The translations under genes and the position numbers were made by a program. A stretch of DNA of 64,000 nucleotides from an uncultured Paracoccaceae bacterium (GTDB taxonomy: Bacteria > Pseudomonadota > Alphaproteobacteria > Rhodobacterales > Rhodobacteraceae). The notes beneath the pieces were generated by a model. It did no database searches. It saw only the letters and a list, made by a program, of their open reading frames with translations, and was not told the DNA's origin. The stretch is taken from assembly GCA_947494675.1 (NCBI GenBank), contig CANLVP010000002.1, positions 744,001-808,000 of the forward strand. The letters run 5' to 3'. Positions 20,066 through 27,596 of the stretch are shown one piece after another (position 1 is the first letter of the stretch; every line of letters begins with the position of its first letter).

Positions 20066-20509
20066 TTACGAGCCGATTATTTTGTCGAGCGCCGCTTTTT
20101 CTTCGTCAGACAGGGGTGCGGGTGCCGCCACATTGCGACGGCGGATCGTGGTCCAGCCAATCGCCAGACCTAGCAGAAGAAGTGTCGGCGCGGCCAACCA
20201 AAGCACAAGGTTCGCGCCATCCGCATTGGGGCGCATCAGGACGAACTCACCAAAGCGCGCGACCATATAGTCCAGCACCTCGGCATCGGTATCGCCTGCA
20301 ACCAGCCGTTCGCGCAGCACCAAGCGAAGCTCTTTCGCGACGATGGCATTGGATTCGTCGATGCTTTCGTTTTGGCAAACAGGGCAGCGCAGCAAGGTGG
20401 ATATCTCGCGGGCGCGCTGTTCCAACGCGGGATCGTCAAGCACTTCATCCGGTTGCACCGCCCAAAGCGGTGCCGCCAAAAACATCAGGATGAGGATCAG
20501 TCGTTTCAT
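20066..20509 (-). CDS. ccmH: Cytochrome c maturation protein CcmH (thioredoxin-like thiol reductase)
   Basis: 147 residues. A signal or anchor helix (1-17) precedes a periplasmic helical domain with the redox motif LRCPVCQ (Cys42, Cys45). A C-terminal membrane helix (about 103-122) and a short cytoplasmic tail follow. It keeps the CxxCH motif of apocytochrome c reduced and presents it to CcmF. The true start is ATG 20509, overlapping the ccmF stop (ATGA); a much longer frame upstream is an artefact. It corresponds to the short CcmH/Ccl2 form, without the CcmI-like C-terminal extension. Confidence 0.95.
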   Translation of the reverse strand: MKRLILILMFLAAPLWAVQPDEVLDDPALEQRAREISTLLRCPVCQNESIDESNAIVAKELRLVLRERLVAGDTDAEVLDYMVARFGEFVLMRPNADGANLVLWLAAPTLLLLGLAIGWTTIRRRNVAAPAPLSDEEKAALDKIIGS

Positions 20510-22467
20510 TCTGCGGGCACCGGCCGCGCGGCGCCGGCTGCGACACGCAGACGCCGATCTGTCAGCGACAGCAAACCGCCCAAGGCCATCAGGATTGACC
20601 CGCCCCAAATCCAATTGGCGAGCGGCTTGATGTAGACCCGCACCGCGTGGCCCCCTTGTGCCTGTGGGTCACCAATCACGGCGTAAATGTCACGCAGGAC
20701 CCCATTGGCGATGCCGGCCTCTGTCGTGGGCATTTGCGCCACGGGGTAGAACCGCTTTTCCGGAGTCAGCACCGCAATCTCGCGGCCATTCCGCTGCACC
20801 AAGATGTCCGCAATCGTGGTCTGGTAGTTAGGCCCCTGATCACGGCGCACCTCTTGCAGGGTGATCTGATAGCTGCCGACGTCATAGGTTTCGCCCGGAT
20901 TGGCGACGCGGATGTCTTCAACCTGCCACGCAAGGATGCCCGACACCCCCAAAATCGTGATCCCCATGCCCGCATGGGCCACGGCCTTGCCCCAATGGGC
21001 GCGGGGCAACCGGCTGATACGGCCAAGCCGGTCAAGCACACTGCCCCGTCCGCTGTTCAGCCACAGATCAAGTCCGGCACCGCCAATCACCCAGATGCCC
21101 AATGCAAGTCCCACAGGCCCTAGTGCCGACCGCCCGCTTTGAATTGCAAACGCCAGCGCCGCAACGGCCACCGCAAGAAACGCCAATGCGCCTAGCAACC
21201 CCTTGGCCTTGTTCAAACGCCCACGTTTCCAGGCGAGCAACGACCCAAGCGGCATGATCACCGCAAGGGCCACCATGAAGGGCGTGAAAGCGGCATCAAA
21301 GAATGGCGGTCCAACGGAGAGCGTGCGGTCAAACACAAGCTCTGCCACCAAGGGCCAAATCGTACCGATGAAGACGACAAAGCAGCTGACCGCCAGCAGG
21401 ATGTTGTTGAGGATCAGCGCGCTTTCCCGGCTGACCGTGCCAAAAACGCCTTGCGCCTGCATCGCGGACGCACGGACCGCAAACAGCACGAGCGAGCCCC
21501 CAAGGAATATTCCCAGGATCAGCAGAATAAAGACGCCACGTTCGGGATCATTGGCAAAGGCGTGCACGCTTGTCAGCACGCCAGAGCGCACGATGAACGT
21601 CCCCAAGAGCGAAAAGCCAAACGCGAGGATCGCCAGCAGAATGGTCCAGCTTTTGAGCGTTTCCCGCTTTTCGACGACGATGGCAGAGTGCAGCAACGCC
21701 GCAGAGATCAGCCAGGGCATAAAGCTCGCGTTCTCGACCGGGTCCCAGAACCAGAACCCGCCCCAGCCAAGCTCGTAATAGGCCCACCACGACCCCAAGG
21801 CGATCCCGACGGTCAAGAACATCCATGCGGCCAGCGTCCATGGCCGCACCCACCGCCCCCAAGCGGCGTCAACGCGGCCTTCGATCAATGCGGCGACGGC
21901 AAAGCTGAACGTCATGCTCAGCCCGACATAGCCGAGGTACAAAAACGGTGGATGAAATGCGAGGCCGGGATCTTGCAGCAGCGGGTTCAGATCGCGACCG
22001 TTCAGCGGCGCGAATTCCAACCGGTTGAACGGATTGGATGTGAAAAGGATGAAGGCATAAAAGGCAACGGATACAGCGGCTTGCACCGCCAAAACCCGCG
22101 CCCGCAGGCTTTGTGGCAGGTTGTCGCCGAACCATGCGGCGCAAGCCCCAAAGATCGTGAGGATCAGAACCCACAGCAGCAATGACCCTTCGTGGTTTCC
22201 CCAGACCCCCGAGATTTTGTAAAGCATCGGCTTGTCGGTGTGGGAGTTGAGATAAACAAGCTCCACCGAGAAATCCGACACCACGAACGCCCAGGTCAAG
22301 ACGGCGAAACTGAAGCCAACCAGCACCACTTGCAGCGATGCCGCAGGCTCTGCAACGGCCATCCAGGCGCGCCAGCCTTTGTGCGCGCCCACAAGCGGCA
22401 GAACCATCTGAACAAGGCCCACACCAAAGGCCAGAATCAGGGCGAAGTGTCCGATCTCAATTAACAT
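20506..22467 (-). CDS. ccmF: Cytochrome c heme lyase subunit CcmF
   Basis: 653 residues with about 15 membrane helices. It attaches heme from holo-CcmE to apocytochrome c in the periplasm. The tryptophan-rich WWD-type signature appears as ELGWGGFWFWDPVENASFMPW, and conserved heme-ligand histidines lie in the flanking loops (WGNHEGS near the start). ATG 22467 (MLIEIGHFALILA) matches the family N-terminus; two further in-frame ATGs upstream are not needed. It follows an 86-base gap after a four-gene phage-like lysis cassette that separates it from ccmE. Confidence 0.96.
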   Translation of the reverse strand: MLIEIGHFALILAFGVGLVQMVLPLVGAHKGWRAWMAVAEPAASLQVVLVGFSFAVLTWAFVVSDFSVELVYLNSHTDKPMLYKISGVWGNHEGSLLLWVLILTIFGACAAWFGDNLPQSLRARVLAVQAAVSVAFYAFILFTSNPFNRLEFAPLNGRDLNPLLQDPGLAFHPPFLYLGYVGLSMTFSFAVAALIEGRVDAAWGRWVRPWTLAAWMFLTVGIALGSWWAYYELGWGGFWFWDPVENASFMPWLISAALLHSAIVVEKRETLKSWTILLAILAFGFSLLGTFIVRSGVLTSVHAFANDPERGVFILLILGIFLGGSLVLFAVRASAMQAQGVFGTVSRESALILNNILLAVSCFVVFIGTIWPLVAELVFDRTLSVGPPFFDAAFTPFMVALAVIMPLGSLLAWKRGRLNKAKGLLGALAFLAVAVAALAFAIQSGRSALGPVGLALGIWVIGGAGLDLWLNSGRGSVLDRLGRISRLPRAHWGKAVAHAGMGITILGVSGILAWQVEDIRVANPGETYDVGSYQITLQEVRRDQGPNYQTTIADILVQRNGREIAVLTPEKRFYPVAQMPTTEAGIANGVLRDIYAVIGDPQAQGGHAVRVYIKPLANWIWGGSILMALGGLLSLTDRRLRVAAGAARPVPAE

Positions 22468-22553
22468 GCGCAACATATAGCGCGATGAAGTCAGAGAGGA
22501 CAGCAGCGCTCCCATCACATGGATGCGACAAATCAGAGCGTGTCAGATGGCGG

Positions 22554-22949
22554 TCAGAAAAACGATGTCCGCGTGAGCCAAAACGGGTGACAACGGTGGT
22601 AAACAACGGCAAACGACGTCTCCGCCATTTGTCTTGGCGTCAGATGCAAGAGCCATGGCCCAAACGCCATCTCACCATTAGGACGGACATGAGACCCTTC
22701 CTCAAATACCACATCCACAAGCACGTTGGCGTCACGATTGCCGACATACCATTCCAACCGCACAAAGGTGCAATCACGACGCTTGTAGCTCCGGCCATGA
22801 ATGCGGGTGGCCGTCAGATCGACGGCCTGCGTGGATGTGATGGTTGCACGATCGACAACCGGAAAGAAAAGTCCTTCAACGCCACCGGCGAAAGCGTTGA
22901 TAAACATCAGAAATGCGGCTGTTAGGAACGCAGCCAGAACCTTGGTCAT
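22554..22949 (-). CDS. Small exported protein of the lysis cassette, unknown function
   Basis: 131 residues. The N-terminus (MTKVLAAFLTAAFLMFINAFAGG) is a signal peptide or anchor helix. The rest is a mixed region with Cys at RRDCTF and YHRCHP that could form a disulfide. I do not recognise the family. ATG 22949 follows AAGGGGG, and its first bases overlap the stop of the XhlA-like gene (ATGA), so it belongs to the same translational unit. By position it is the fourth gene of the endolysin-holin block and could be an accessory lysis protein, for example a spanin-like or regulatory component; nothing in the sequence proves this. Confidence 0.7.
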   Translation of the reverse strand: MTKVLAAFLTAAFLMFINAFAGGVEGLFFPVVDRATITSTQAVDLTATRIHGRSYKRRDCTFVRLEWYVGNRDANVLVDVVFEEGSHVRPNGEMAFGPWLLHLTPRQMAETSFAVVYHRCHPFWLTRTSFF

Positions 22950-23149
22950 CGCATCAGACCCCCTTGCAGAATGTAGGTAATCATCCCCAAAAGCAGCCCG
23001 CCAATGACCAACCGCACCAACCATTTCAGGGTATCTTCGATATTGCCCAGCCGGTTCGCGACGTTGGTCTGATGCACGGCAGTTACCGCGTTATGCGTTT
23101 CGAGCGCAGTGATGCGTGTTTCAATCGATTGCGCCCATTCATCCGCCAT
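22946..23149 (-). CDS. XhlA-like small membrane protein (haemolysin/holin accessory)
   Basis: 67 residues. An N-terminal coiled-coil-prone stretch (ETRITALETHN... to about residue 40) is followed by KWLVRLVIGGLLLGMITYIL, one membrane helix. This layout, with the KWL-R-VIG join, is that of the XhlA family, whose Bacillus member works with a holin and amidase in cell lysis. It overlaps the end of the holin gene by 11 bases and the start of the next gene by ATGA. Function is assigned by resemblance and context. Confidence 0.7.
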   Translation of the reverse strand: MADEWAQSIETRITALETHNAVTAVHQTNVANRLGNIEDTLKWLVRLVIGGLLLGMITYILQGGLMR

Positions 23150-23654
23150 GACGGGCCCACCATTCGGCGAGTGCTGCGTTGTCTTGCGGTGCCTCTTCAG
23201 ATGAAGGTGCGGTTGGCGTCGTGATCGCCTGTGTCATCGCAACGGATTTCACCACGTCTCTCTGGAATTCCTGGCCTTTGGCTTGATGCCGGGCCCCGAA
23301 ATAAAAGCTCACAATCGCGCCCATCAACCACCAAAGCGGTTCCGGGATCAGCGCAACCCCGACCATGCGGTCAGCAAACCAAACAGGCTCTGTCATGGCA
23401 GCGACGAAAAGCGCGATGGTCCCCAGCGCCAAGGCCGGGCGCGGCAGGCGATTGATCGCATCGACGAAGCGGTCAAAAAGCCCCTGCCGTGGTTGCACGA
23501 ATTCGGTCGCATATTGGGCCAGCGCTGCGGCCTTCCCATCGGCTTCGCGCACCGCAGCTTTTTCGACATTCTCGCGAAACACCTCGACCGTTTGGGTCAC
23601 CGCGTTCCGGCCATCCCCAAAGATCAAAGACATCATTCCCGTGATCAACCCCAT
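23139..23654 (-). CDS. 3TM-type holin
   Basis: 171 residues. The N-terminal half is an amphipathic, charged segment (GDGRNAVTQTVEVFRENVEKA). Hydrophobic helices follow at about 82-97 (PALALGTIALFVAAM) and 108-126 (IPEPLWWLMGAIVSFYFGAR), flanked by a short third hydrophobic stretch. The PLWWLMGAIVSFYFG region is characteristic of the holin family found beside GH108 endolysins in Rhodobacteraceae phages and gene transfer agents. ATG 23654 lies inside the end of the endolysin gene (10-base overlap). It would form membrane pores that let the muramidase reach the wall. Confidence 0.82.
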   Translation of the reverse strand: MGLITGMMSLIFGDGRNAVTQTVEVFRENVEKAAVREADGKAAALAQYATEFVQPRQGLFDRFVDAINRLPRPALALGTIALFVAAMTEPVWFADRMVGVALIPEPLWWLMGAIVSFYFGARHQAKGQEFQRDVVKSVAMTQAITTPTAPSSEEAPQDNAALAEWWARHGG

Positions 23655-24256
23655 GACGCGATCCTTTGCTGATGTTGTGCAGATGTCAGATGAAACCGGG
23701 CCGAGATGAACTCTTCCGCGCGCGTGATCCACCCGCCTTTGCCACCATCGCGGCGGCGCGCGTATTTGCGGCTGGCTGGGCGTCTGTCAGCCAAGGCGTA
23801 ATAGTAATTGCGGCGGGCAATCCCATAGGCATCGACAAAATGATCCGGAGCGGACGCAAATGCCTTCGCAGTGGCCGCTGCTGTCTGTGGGCCGATGACA
23901 CCATCCACAGACACGTCAATGCGCATTTGGTTCAACAGGCGTTGCAGGATTTTGACCGCATTGCTGCCGGCGTTGACATACATGTCAAAAACGCTGGCCT
24001 GCACCGGCTCGGGCAGCAGATGAATGCGCGGCCCTTCAAAGTAATGCTTCACAAAGATGTCTTCGGCCTGATCCCGTGTCAGCCGCCGCACATCTGCTGT
24101 CGTAATCTGGCCATCCCCGTCCAGATCAAGTCCCAATCTCCGCATCGTATGGATCGTGACGCCAAAGTTGGTCGCCCCACCGGGGTCCGACGGATCATTC
24201 ACATATCCGCCTTCCCGCGCCACGATTTCAGACGCGATCTGTCTGACTGTTTGCAT
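23645..24256 (-). CDS. Holin-associated N-acetylmuramidase (GH108 endolysin)
   Basis: 203 residues. Residues about 5-100 form the GH108 domain with the hallmark EGGYVNDPSDPGGATNFGVT (catalytic Glu in REGG). About 100-190 are a C-terminal peptidoglycan-binding type 3 domain (VDGVIGPQTAAA, YALADRRPASRKYARR). There is no signal peptide, so export needs the holin. ATG 24256 is chosen over ATG 24271 because AAGGGG precedes it at the right distance. That ribosome binding site can pair with an upstream TCCCCT (see hairpin). Related endolysin/holin pairs release gene transfer agents in Rhodobacter capsulatus. Here the gene follows ccmE by 42 bases on the same strand. Confidence 0.9.
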   Translation of the reverse strand: MQTVRQIASEIVAREGGYVNDPSDPGGATNFGVTIHTMRRLGLDLDGDGQITTADVRRLTRDQAEDIFVKHYFEGPRIHLLPEPVQASVFDMYVNAGSNAVKILQRLLNQMRIDVSVDGVIGPQTAAATAKAFASAPDHFVDAYGIARRNYYYALADRRPASRKYARRRDGGKGGWITRAEEFISARFHLTSAQHQQRIASWG

Positions 24257-24261
24257 GATAA

Positions 24262-24279
24262 TCCCCTTCATTCAGGGGA
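24262..24279 (-). promoter_or_regulatory. Hairpin that can sequester the endolysin ribosome binding site
   Basis: On the minus strand TCCCCT (24279-24274) pairs with AGGGGA (24267-24262) across a six-base loop. The 3' arm contains most of the AAGGGG Shine-Dalgarno of the endolysin ATG at 24256. There is no U tract, so it is not a terminator for ccmE. It may keep endolysin translation low when read from the ccm transcript; this is inference. Confidence 0.5.
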
Positions 24280-24298
24280 CAAAAATGCTGTGCTTTGG

Positions 24299-24757
24299 TT
24301 AATTCGTGACTGTGGCACCGTCCGGTGCCACGTAGGTGCCCTGTTCCTTCAGCGCATCGATGACTTCTTTTGGCATGTAGGTTTCATCATGCTTTGCAAG
24401 GATTTCAACGGCTTCAAAGGTTCCGTTAATGTAACGCCCTTGCCCGACCATGCCTTCACCCTCGTTAAAGAGATCGGGCAATATCCCGTCATAGGTCACC
24501 GGCACAGTCGCACCACCATCCGTCACGGCAAAGGACACTTGCGTACCTTCACCGCGCACAATGGACCCTTCGGCCACAAGCCCGCCAATTCGGAATAGCT
24601 CTGTCGGGCCGGGTGGATTTTCGGCCACTTCACTTGGCGAGCGGAAGAATTGGAACGAGTCGTCGGGCAACATCGCCAGGATCACCAGCACAACCGCAAT
24701 ACAGACACCCGACAACGCGAGTATCTGTATGCGCCGCTTTTTCTTCAGGCTCTTCAT
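24299..24757 (-). CDS. ccmE: Cytochrome c maturation heme chaperone CcmE
   Basis: 152 residues: a basic N-terminus, one membrane helix (about 11-30) and a periplasmic OB-fold beta barrel. The covalent heme-binding histidine is His123 in AKHDETYMP, with Tyr127 four residues on, as in E. coli CcmE (His130/Tyr134). It carries heme from CcmABCD to CcmF. The start overlaps the argC stop (ATGA). It is separated from its partner ccmF by a 1.7-kb lysis cassette. Confidence 0.96.
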   Translation of the reverse strand: MKSLKKKRRIQILALSGVCIAVVLVILAMLPDDSFQFFRSPSEVAENPPGPTELFRIGGLVAEGSIVRGEGTQVSFAVTDGGATVPVTYDGILPDLFNEGEGMVGQGRYINGTFEAVEILAKHDETYMPKEVIDALKEQGTYVAPDGATVTN

Positions 24758-25782
24758 GGGAACATCGCTGGCTGCATCAATCCTGTGGTTTCACCAAGGC
24801 CCAGCATGAGGTTTGCGTTCTGCAGAGCTTGGCCGCTTGACCCTTTACATAGGTTATCAAGCGTTGATGTCACCAAGGTGCGCCCCGAAATCCGGTCTGC
24901 CGTCACGCCGATGTGACAAAAGTTCGACCCCGCAATATGCCCTGTCCCCGGTGTCTGACCAAACGGCAGGACAATGATAAACGGCTCATCCGCGTATTGG
25001 GCCGTCAATGCAGCATGCACCGCCTGCCCATCCCCTTTGAGGTAGCAGGAGGCCAGAATTCCACGGCTCATCGGAACAAGATGCGGTGTGAACTGGATCT
25101 CGACCTTCCGCCCTGCCAAAGTACTGAATTCCTGATCAAATTCACCAAGGTGCCGGTGCTTTCCGCCTTGGCTATAGCCCATGACGTCTGTTGCGCGCTC
25201 GGTAAAGAGCATCGGCTCTTTCAAGGCCCGCCCCGCACCGGAAACACCGCATTTGAGGTCACAGATGATGTCATCAAGATCGATCAACCCACCGGTCATC
25301 AAGGGCCGCAGCGCAAACTGAACCGTAGCCGCATTACAGCCTGTGCCCGCCACCAACCGCGCATTCTTGATGTCTTCCCGGTAGAACTCGGTCAGGCCGT
25401 AAACCGCGGTCTTTTGCAGATCGGCCGCAACATGCGCCACGCCATACCATTTTTCATAGGCCGCCGGATCGCGCAGCCGGAAGTCGGCACCAAGATCAAC
25501 GACCTTGACGTGGGCAGGCAGATCACGGACGAGCGCTTGGCTGAGCCCATGCGGCAAAGCGGCAAACACCAGATCAATCGCGGAAAAGTCGATATCCTCG
25601 ACCTTCACCAGCGTCGGCAGATCAAGGTGGCGCAGTTGCGGGAACACCTCCGACATCGGCAGGCCCGCTTTGCGTTCGGCGGCAAGCGCGGTGATCCGCA
25701 GATCAGGATGGGTGGCGATAAGCCGGACAAGTTCTGCGCCGGTGTAGCCAGAAGCGCCCAGAATGGCGACGTTATGGGTCAT
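24754..25782 (-). CDS. argC: N-acetyl-gamma-glutamyl-phosphate reductase
   Basis: 342 residues. NADPH-dependent reduction of N-acetylglutamyl phosphate in arginine synthesis. The Rossmann motif [13 protein letters not shown] is at the N-terminus and the catalytic cysteine is in [19 protein letters not shown] and the late HIAGSN segment fit type 1 ArgC. ATG 25782 (MTHNVAILG) is taken; the frame extends six residues upstream. It overlaps ccmE by ATGA, so arginine and cytochrome genes share a transcript that starts from a plausible promoter just upstream. Confidence 0.95.
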   Translation of the reverse strand: MTHNVAILGASGYTGAELVRLIATHPDLRITALAAERKAGLPMSEVFPQLRHLDLPTLVKVEDIDFSAIDLVFAALPHGLSQALVRDLPAHVKVVDLGADFRLRDPAAYEKWYGVAHVAADLQKTAVYGLTEFYREDIKNARLVAGTGCNAATVQFALRPLMTGGLIDLDDIICDLKCGVSGAGRALKEPMLFTERATDVMGYSQGGKHRHLGEFDQEFSTLAGRKVEIQFTPHLVPMSRGILASCYLKGDGQAVHAALTAQYADEPFIIVLPFGQTPGTGHIAGSNFCHIGVTADRISGRTLVTSTLDNLCKGSSGQALQNANLMLGLGETTGLMQPAMFP

Positions 25783-25804
25783 GACATAAACCCCTTTCAA
25801 TTCA

Positions 25805-25834
25805 AGTATATAGGTAGGCCCCGCAGGGCATCAA
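25805..25834 (-). promoter_or_regulatory. Candidate promoter of the argC-ccmE-lysis-ccmFH transcript
   Basis: On the minus strand TTGATG (25834-25829) is followed after 18 bases by TATACT (25810-25805), with an alternative TATATA two bases earlier. The -10 is five of six, the -35 four of six. It sits directly after the murI stop and about 23 bases before the argC start codon. No transcript data are available. Confidence 0.4.
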
Positions 25835-26647
25835 TCACGCAGCTTGGAATGTGATCTGTCGTCGCAAAAACTGCGTCGCACGATCAGACACCTTGCGTGG
25901 ATCGCCCGTGGTCAGGAACATGCTTTCTTGCCCCGGCCCGATCATTTCGGGACGCCGTTCAAGATAATCTGCAAGGCTTTCTGCGACCAGATTGGCCTGA
26001 CTAAAGACTTTCACATCCGCTCCCAGCGCATCCTGAAAGATCTGCGCCATCAGCGGATAATGGGTGCAACCAAGCACGGCAGCATCGGGCTTTGGCATCT
26101 TGCGGGTCAGCGCATCAACGTGGCTGCGCACAAGCGCCTCGGCTAGGATCATATCGCCGTCTTCAATGGCATCCACGACCCCGCCGCAGGCCTGCGCCTC
26201 AACATCCACGCCGATTGCGCGGAACGCCAACTCGCGCTGAAACGCACGGCTGCTGACGGTCGCTGGCGTGGCAAAAAGTGCCACGTGTTTCACAGCCACT
26301 TCGCGCGGTGGGGAATTGTCGCCCCACTGCCGTTCGGTCAGCGCCTCGATCAAGGGCACAAAAACACCCAGCACGCGCTTATCCGTCGGAATCCAGCCCT
26401 CTTGCATCCGCCGCAGAGCAGCCGCGGACGCCGTGTTACAAGCCAGGATCACGAGATCGCAGCCCGCATCAAACAGCCGCTGTGTCGCTGCCGTGGTCAG
26501 ATCATAGATGTTTTCAGGGTCACGCACGCCATAAGGGGTATGCGCACTGTCGCCAAGATAGACCAAGGGCACATCAGGCAAACGCGCCTGAACAGCGTCC
26601 AGAACCGTCAGCCCACCTAGCCCACTGTCAAATATGCCGACTGCCAT
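25835..26647 (-). CDS. murI: Glutamate racemase
   Basis: 270 residues. It makes D-glutamate for peptidoglycan in the cytoplasm. The two catalytic cysteines are Cys70 in ILACNTAS and Cys194 in VLGCTHYP, with Asp7-Ser8 in [11 protein letters not shown] 26647 is preceded by an AAGG-rich stretch, whereas the open frame extends 58 residues into the acyltransferase gene and is not credible. It overlaps that upstream gene by 20 bases, so the two are probably co-translated. Confidence 0.95.
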   Translation of the reverse strand: MAVGIFDSGLGGLTVLDAVQARLPDVPLVYLGDSAHTPYGVRDPENIYDLTTAATQRLFDAGCDLVILACNTASAAALRRMQEGWIPTDKRVLGVFVPLIEALTERQWGDNSPPREVAVKHVALFATPATVSSRAFQRELAFRAIGVDVEAQACGGVVDAIEDGDMILAEALVRSHVDALTRKMPKPDAAVLGCTHYPLMAQIFQDALGADVKVFSQANLVAESLADYLERRPEMIGPGQESMFLTTGDPRKVSDRATQFLRRQITFQAA

Positions 26648-27533
26648 CTGCCTTGCCCTTGTATTTGGCCTCAAACTCATGGCCCAAAATGCCAGAAGCA
26701 AGGGGCCTTGGTGAAAGGTCATACGTGGCTTTGCGCAGGAAATCCATGCAGTCTTTGGGATTGGGATGCGACTGCCGCAAACGCGCTGCTTCAATCGGTT
26801 TTCCGACGCAAATCCGCACATCGGTTCCGATCCGCGTTTTGAATTCCCGGATCAAAAGCCCCATCCGAAGCGTCGTATGCAAATGGCTCGCGATCTGAAA
26901 AATGCGGCTGGTTGATCCCTCAAAGAAAATCGGCACGACCATCGCATCGCTTTTCTGGATCATCTTGGCGGTAAAGTTGCGCCACGCGGGATCCATCGGG
27001 GTCGCAAACGGTCTTGGCGCAGTTGACACCGTACCACCAGGAAACACCCCAATTGCCCCGCCCTGGTCCAGATAGGACAAGGCGGTTTTCCGCGTGCGAA
27101 TATTGGTCGCAAGCGCCTCCTTGGTGTCATCAAAGCTGACAGGTAGGATCACCCGTTCCAGATCGGGGGAATTACGAAACACGCTGTTGGCAAGAATGCG
27201 AAAATCCGCCTCGCGCCGGTCAGACATGATCCGCCCAAGCATCAACCCATCCAGAATGCCGTAAGGGTGGTTTGACACGATGATCAGCGGGCCAGTCTGT
27301 GGAATGTCGTCAAGCGATCCACGCACCACGTCCAAGCCAATGCCGTAGCGTTCGGTGATGACCCGCCAAAAGTCAGAACCGCCTGCCACCTCTTTGCCGT
27401 AACCACGCGCGCGGCGGATCAGTTTGCCCCGCCCTGTTGCGGCCTCCATTGCGCGGATCATGATGCGGCCGGGACGGGTTTCTGCGGAATGCGCATAGCT
27501 AATGTCACGGGCGATCCGGCGTTCTGAAGGCAT
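26628..27533 (-). CDS. Lysophospholipid acyltransferase family protein (PlsC-like)
   Basis: 301 residues with no obvious membrane helix. Acyltransferase block I is NHPYGILDG (about 95-103) and a later block is GVFPGGTVS. The FPGG motif and the H-x5-D spacing are those of the hemolysin-like/OlsA-related branch rather than of classic PlsC. It likely moves an acyl chain onto a lyso-lipid at the inner membrane; the lipid (phosphatidate or ornithine lipid) is not determinable. ATG 27533 has an AAAGAGA element 8 bases upstream. The gene overlaps murI and follows the indolepyruvate oxidoreductase gene by 63 bases. Confidence 0.82.
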   Translation of the reverse strand: MPSERRIARDISYAHSAETRPGRIMIRAMEAATGRGKLIRRARGYGKEVAGGSDFWRVITERYGIGLDVVRGSLDDIPQTGPLIIVSNHPYGILDGLMLGRIMSDRREADFRILANSVFRNSPDLERVILPVSFDDTKEALATNIRTRKTALSYLDQGGAIGVFPGGTVSTAPRPFATPMDPAWRNFTAKMIQKSDAMVVPIFFEGSTSRIFQIASHLHTTLRMGLLIREFKTRIGTDVRICVGKPIEAARLRQSHPNPKDCMDFLRKATYDLSPRPLASGILGHEFEAKYKGKADGSRHI

Positions 27534-27596
27534 AACGGTCTCTTTTTGTTGTGCAATTACGCTATCGATCAATCATGAACGAAATGCGACAGGCGA

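Noticed and set aside
22554..24256. Intact prophage.
   Set aside because: Only lysis genes are present; no integrase, att repeats, capsid or tail genes in the window, and the flanks are normal ccm genes in one operon.
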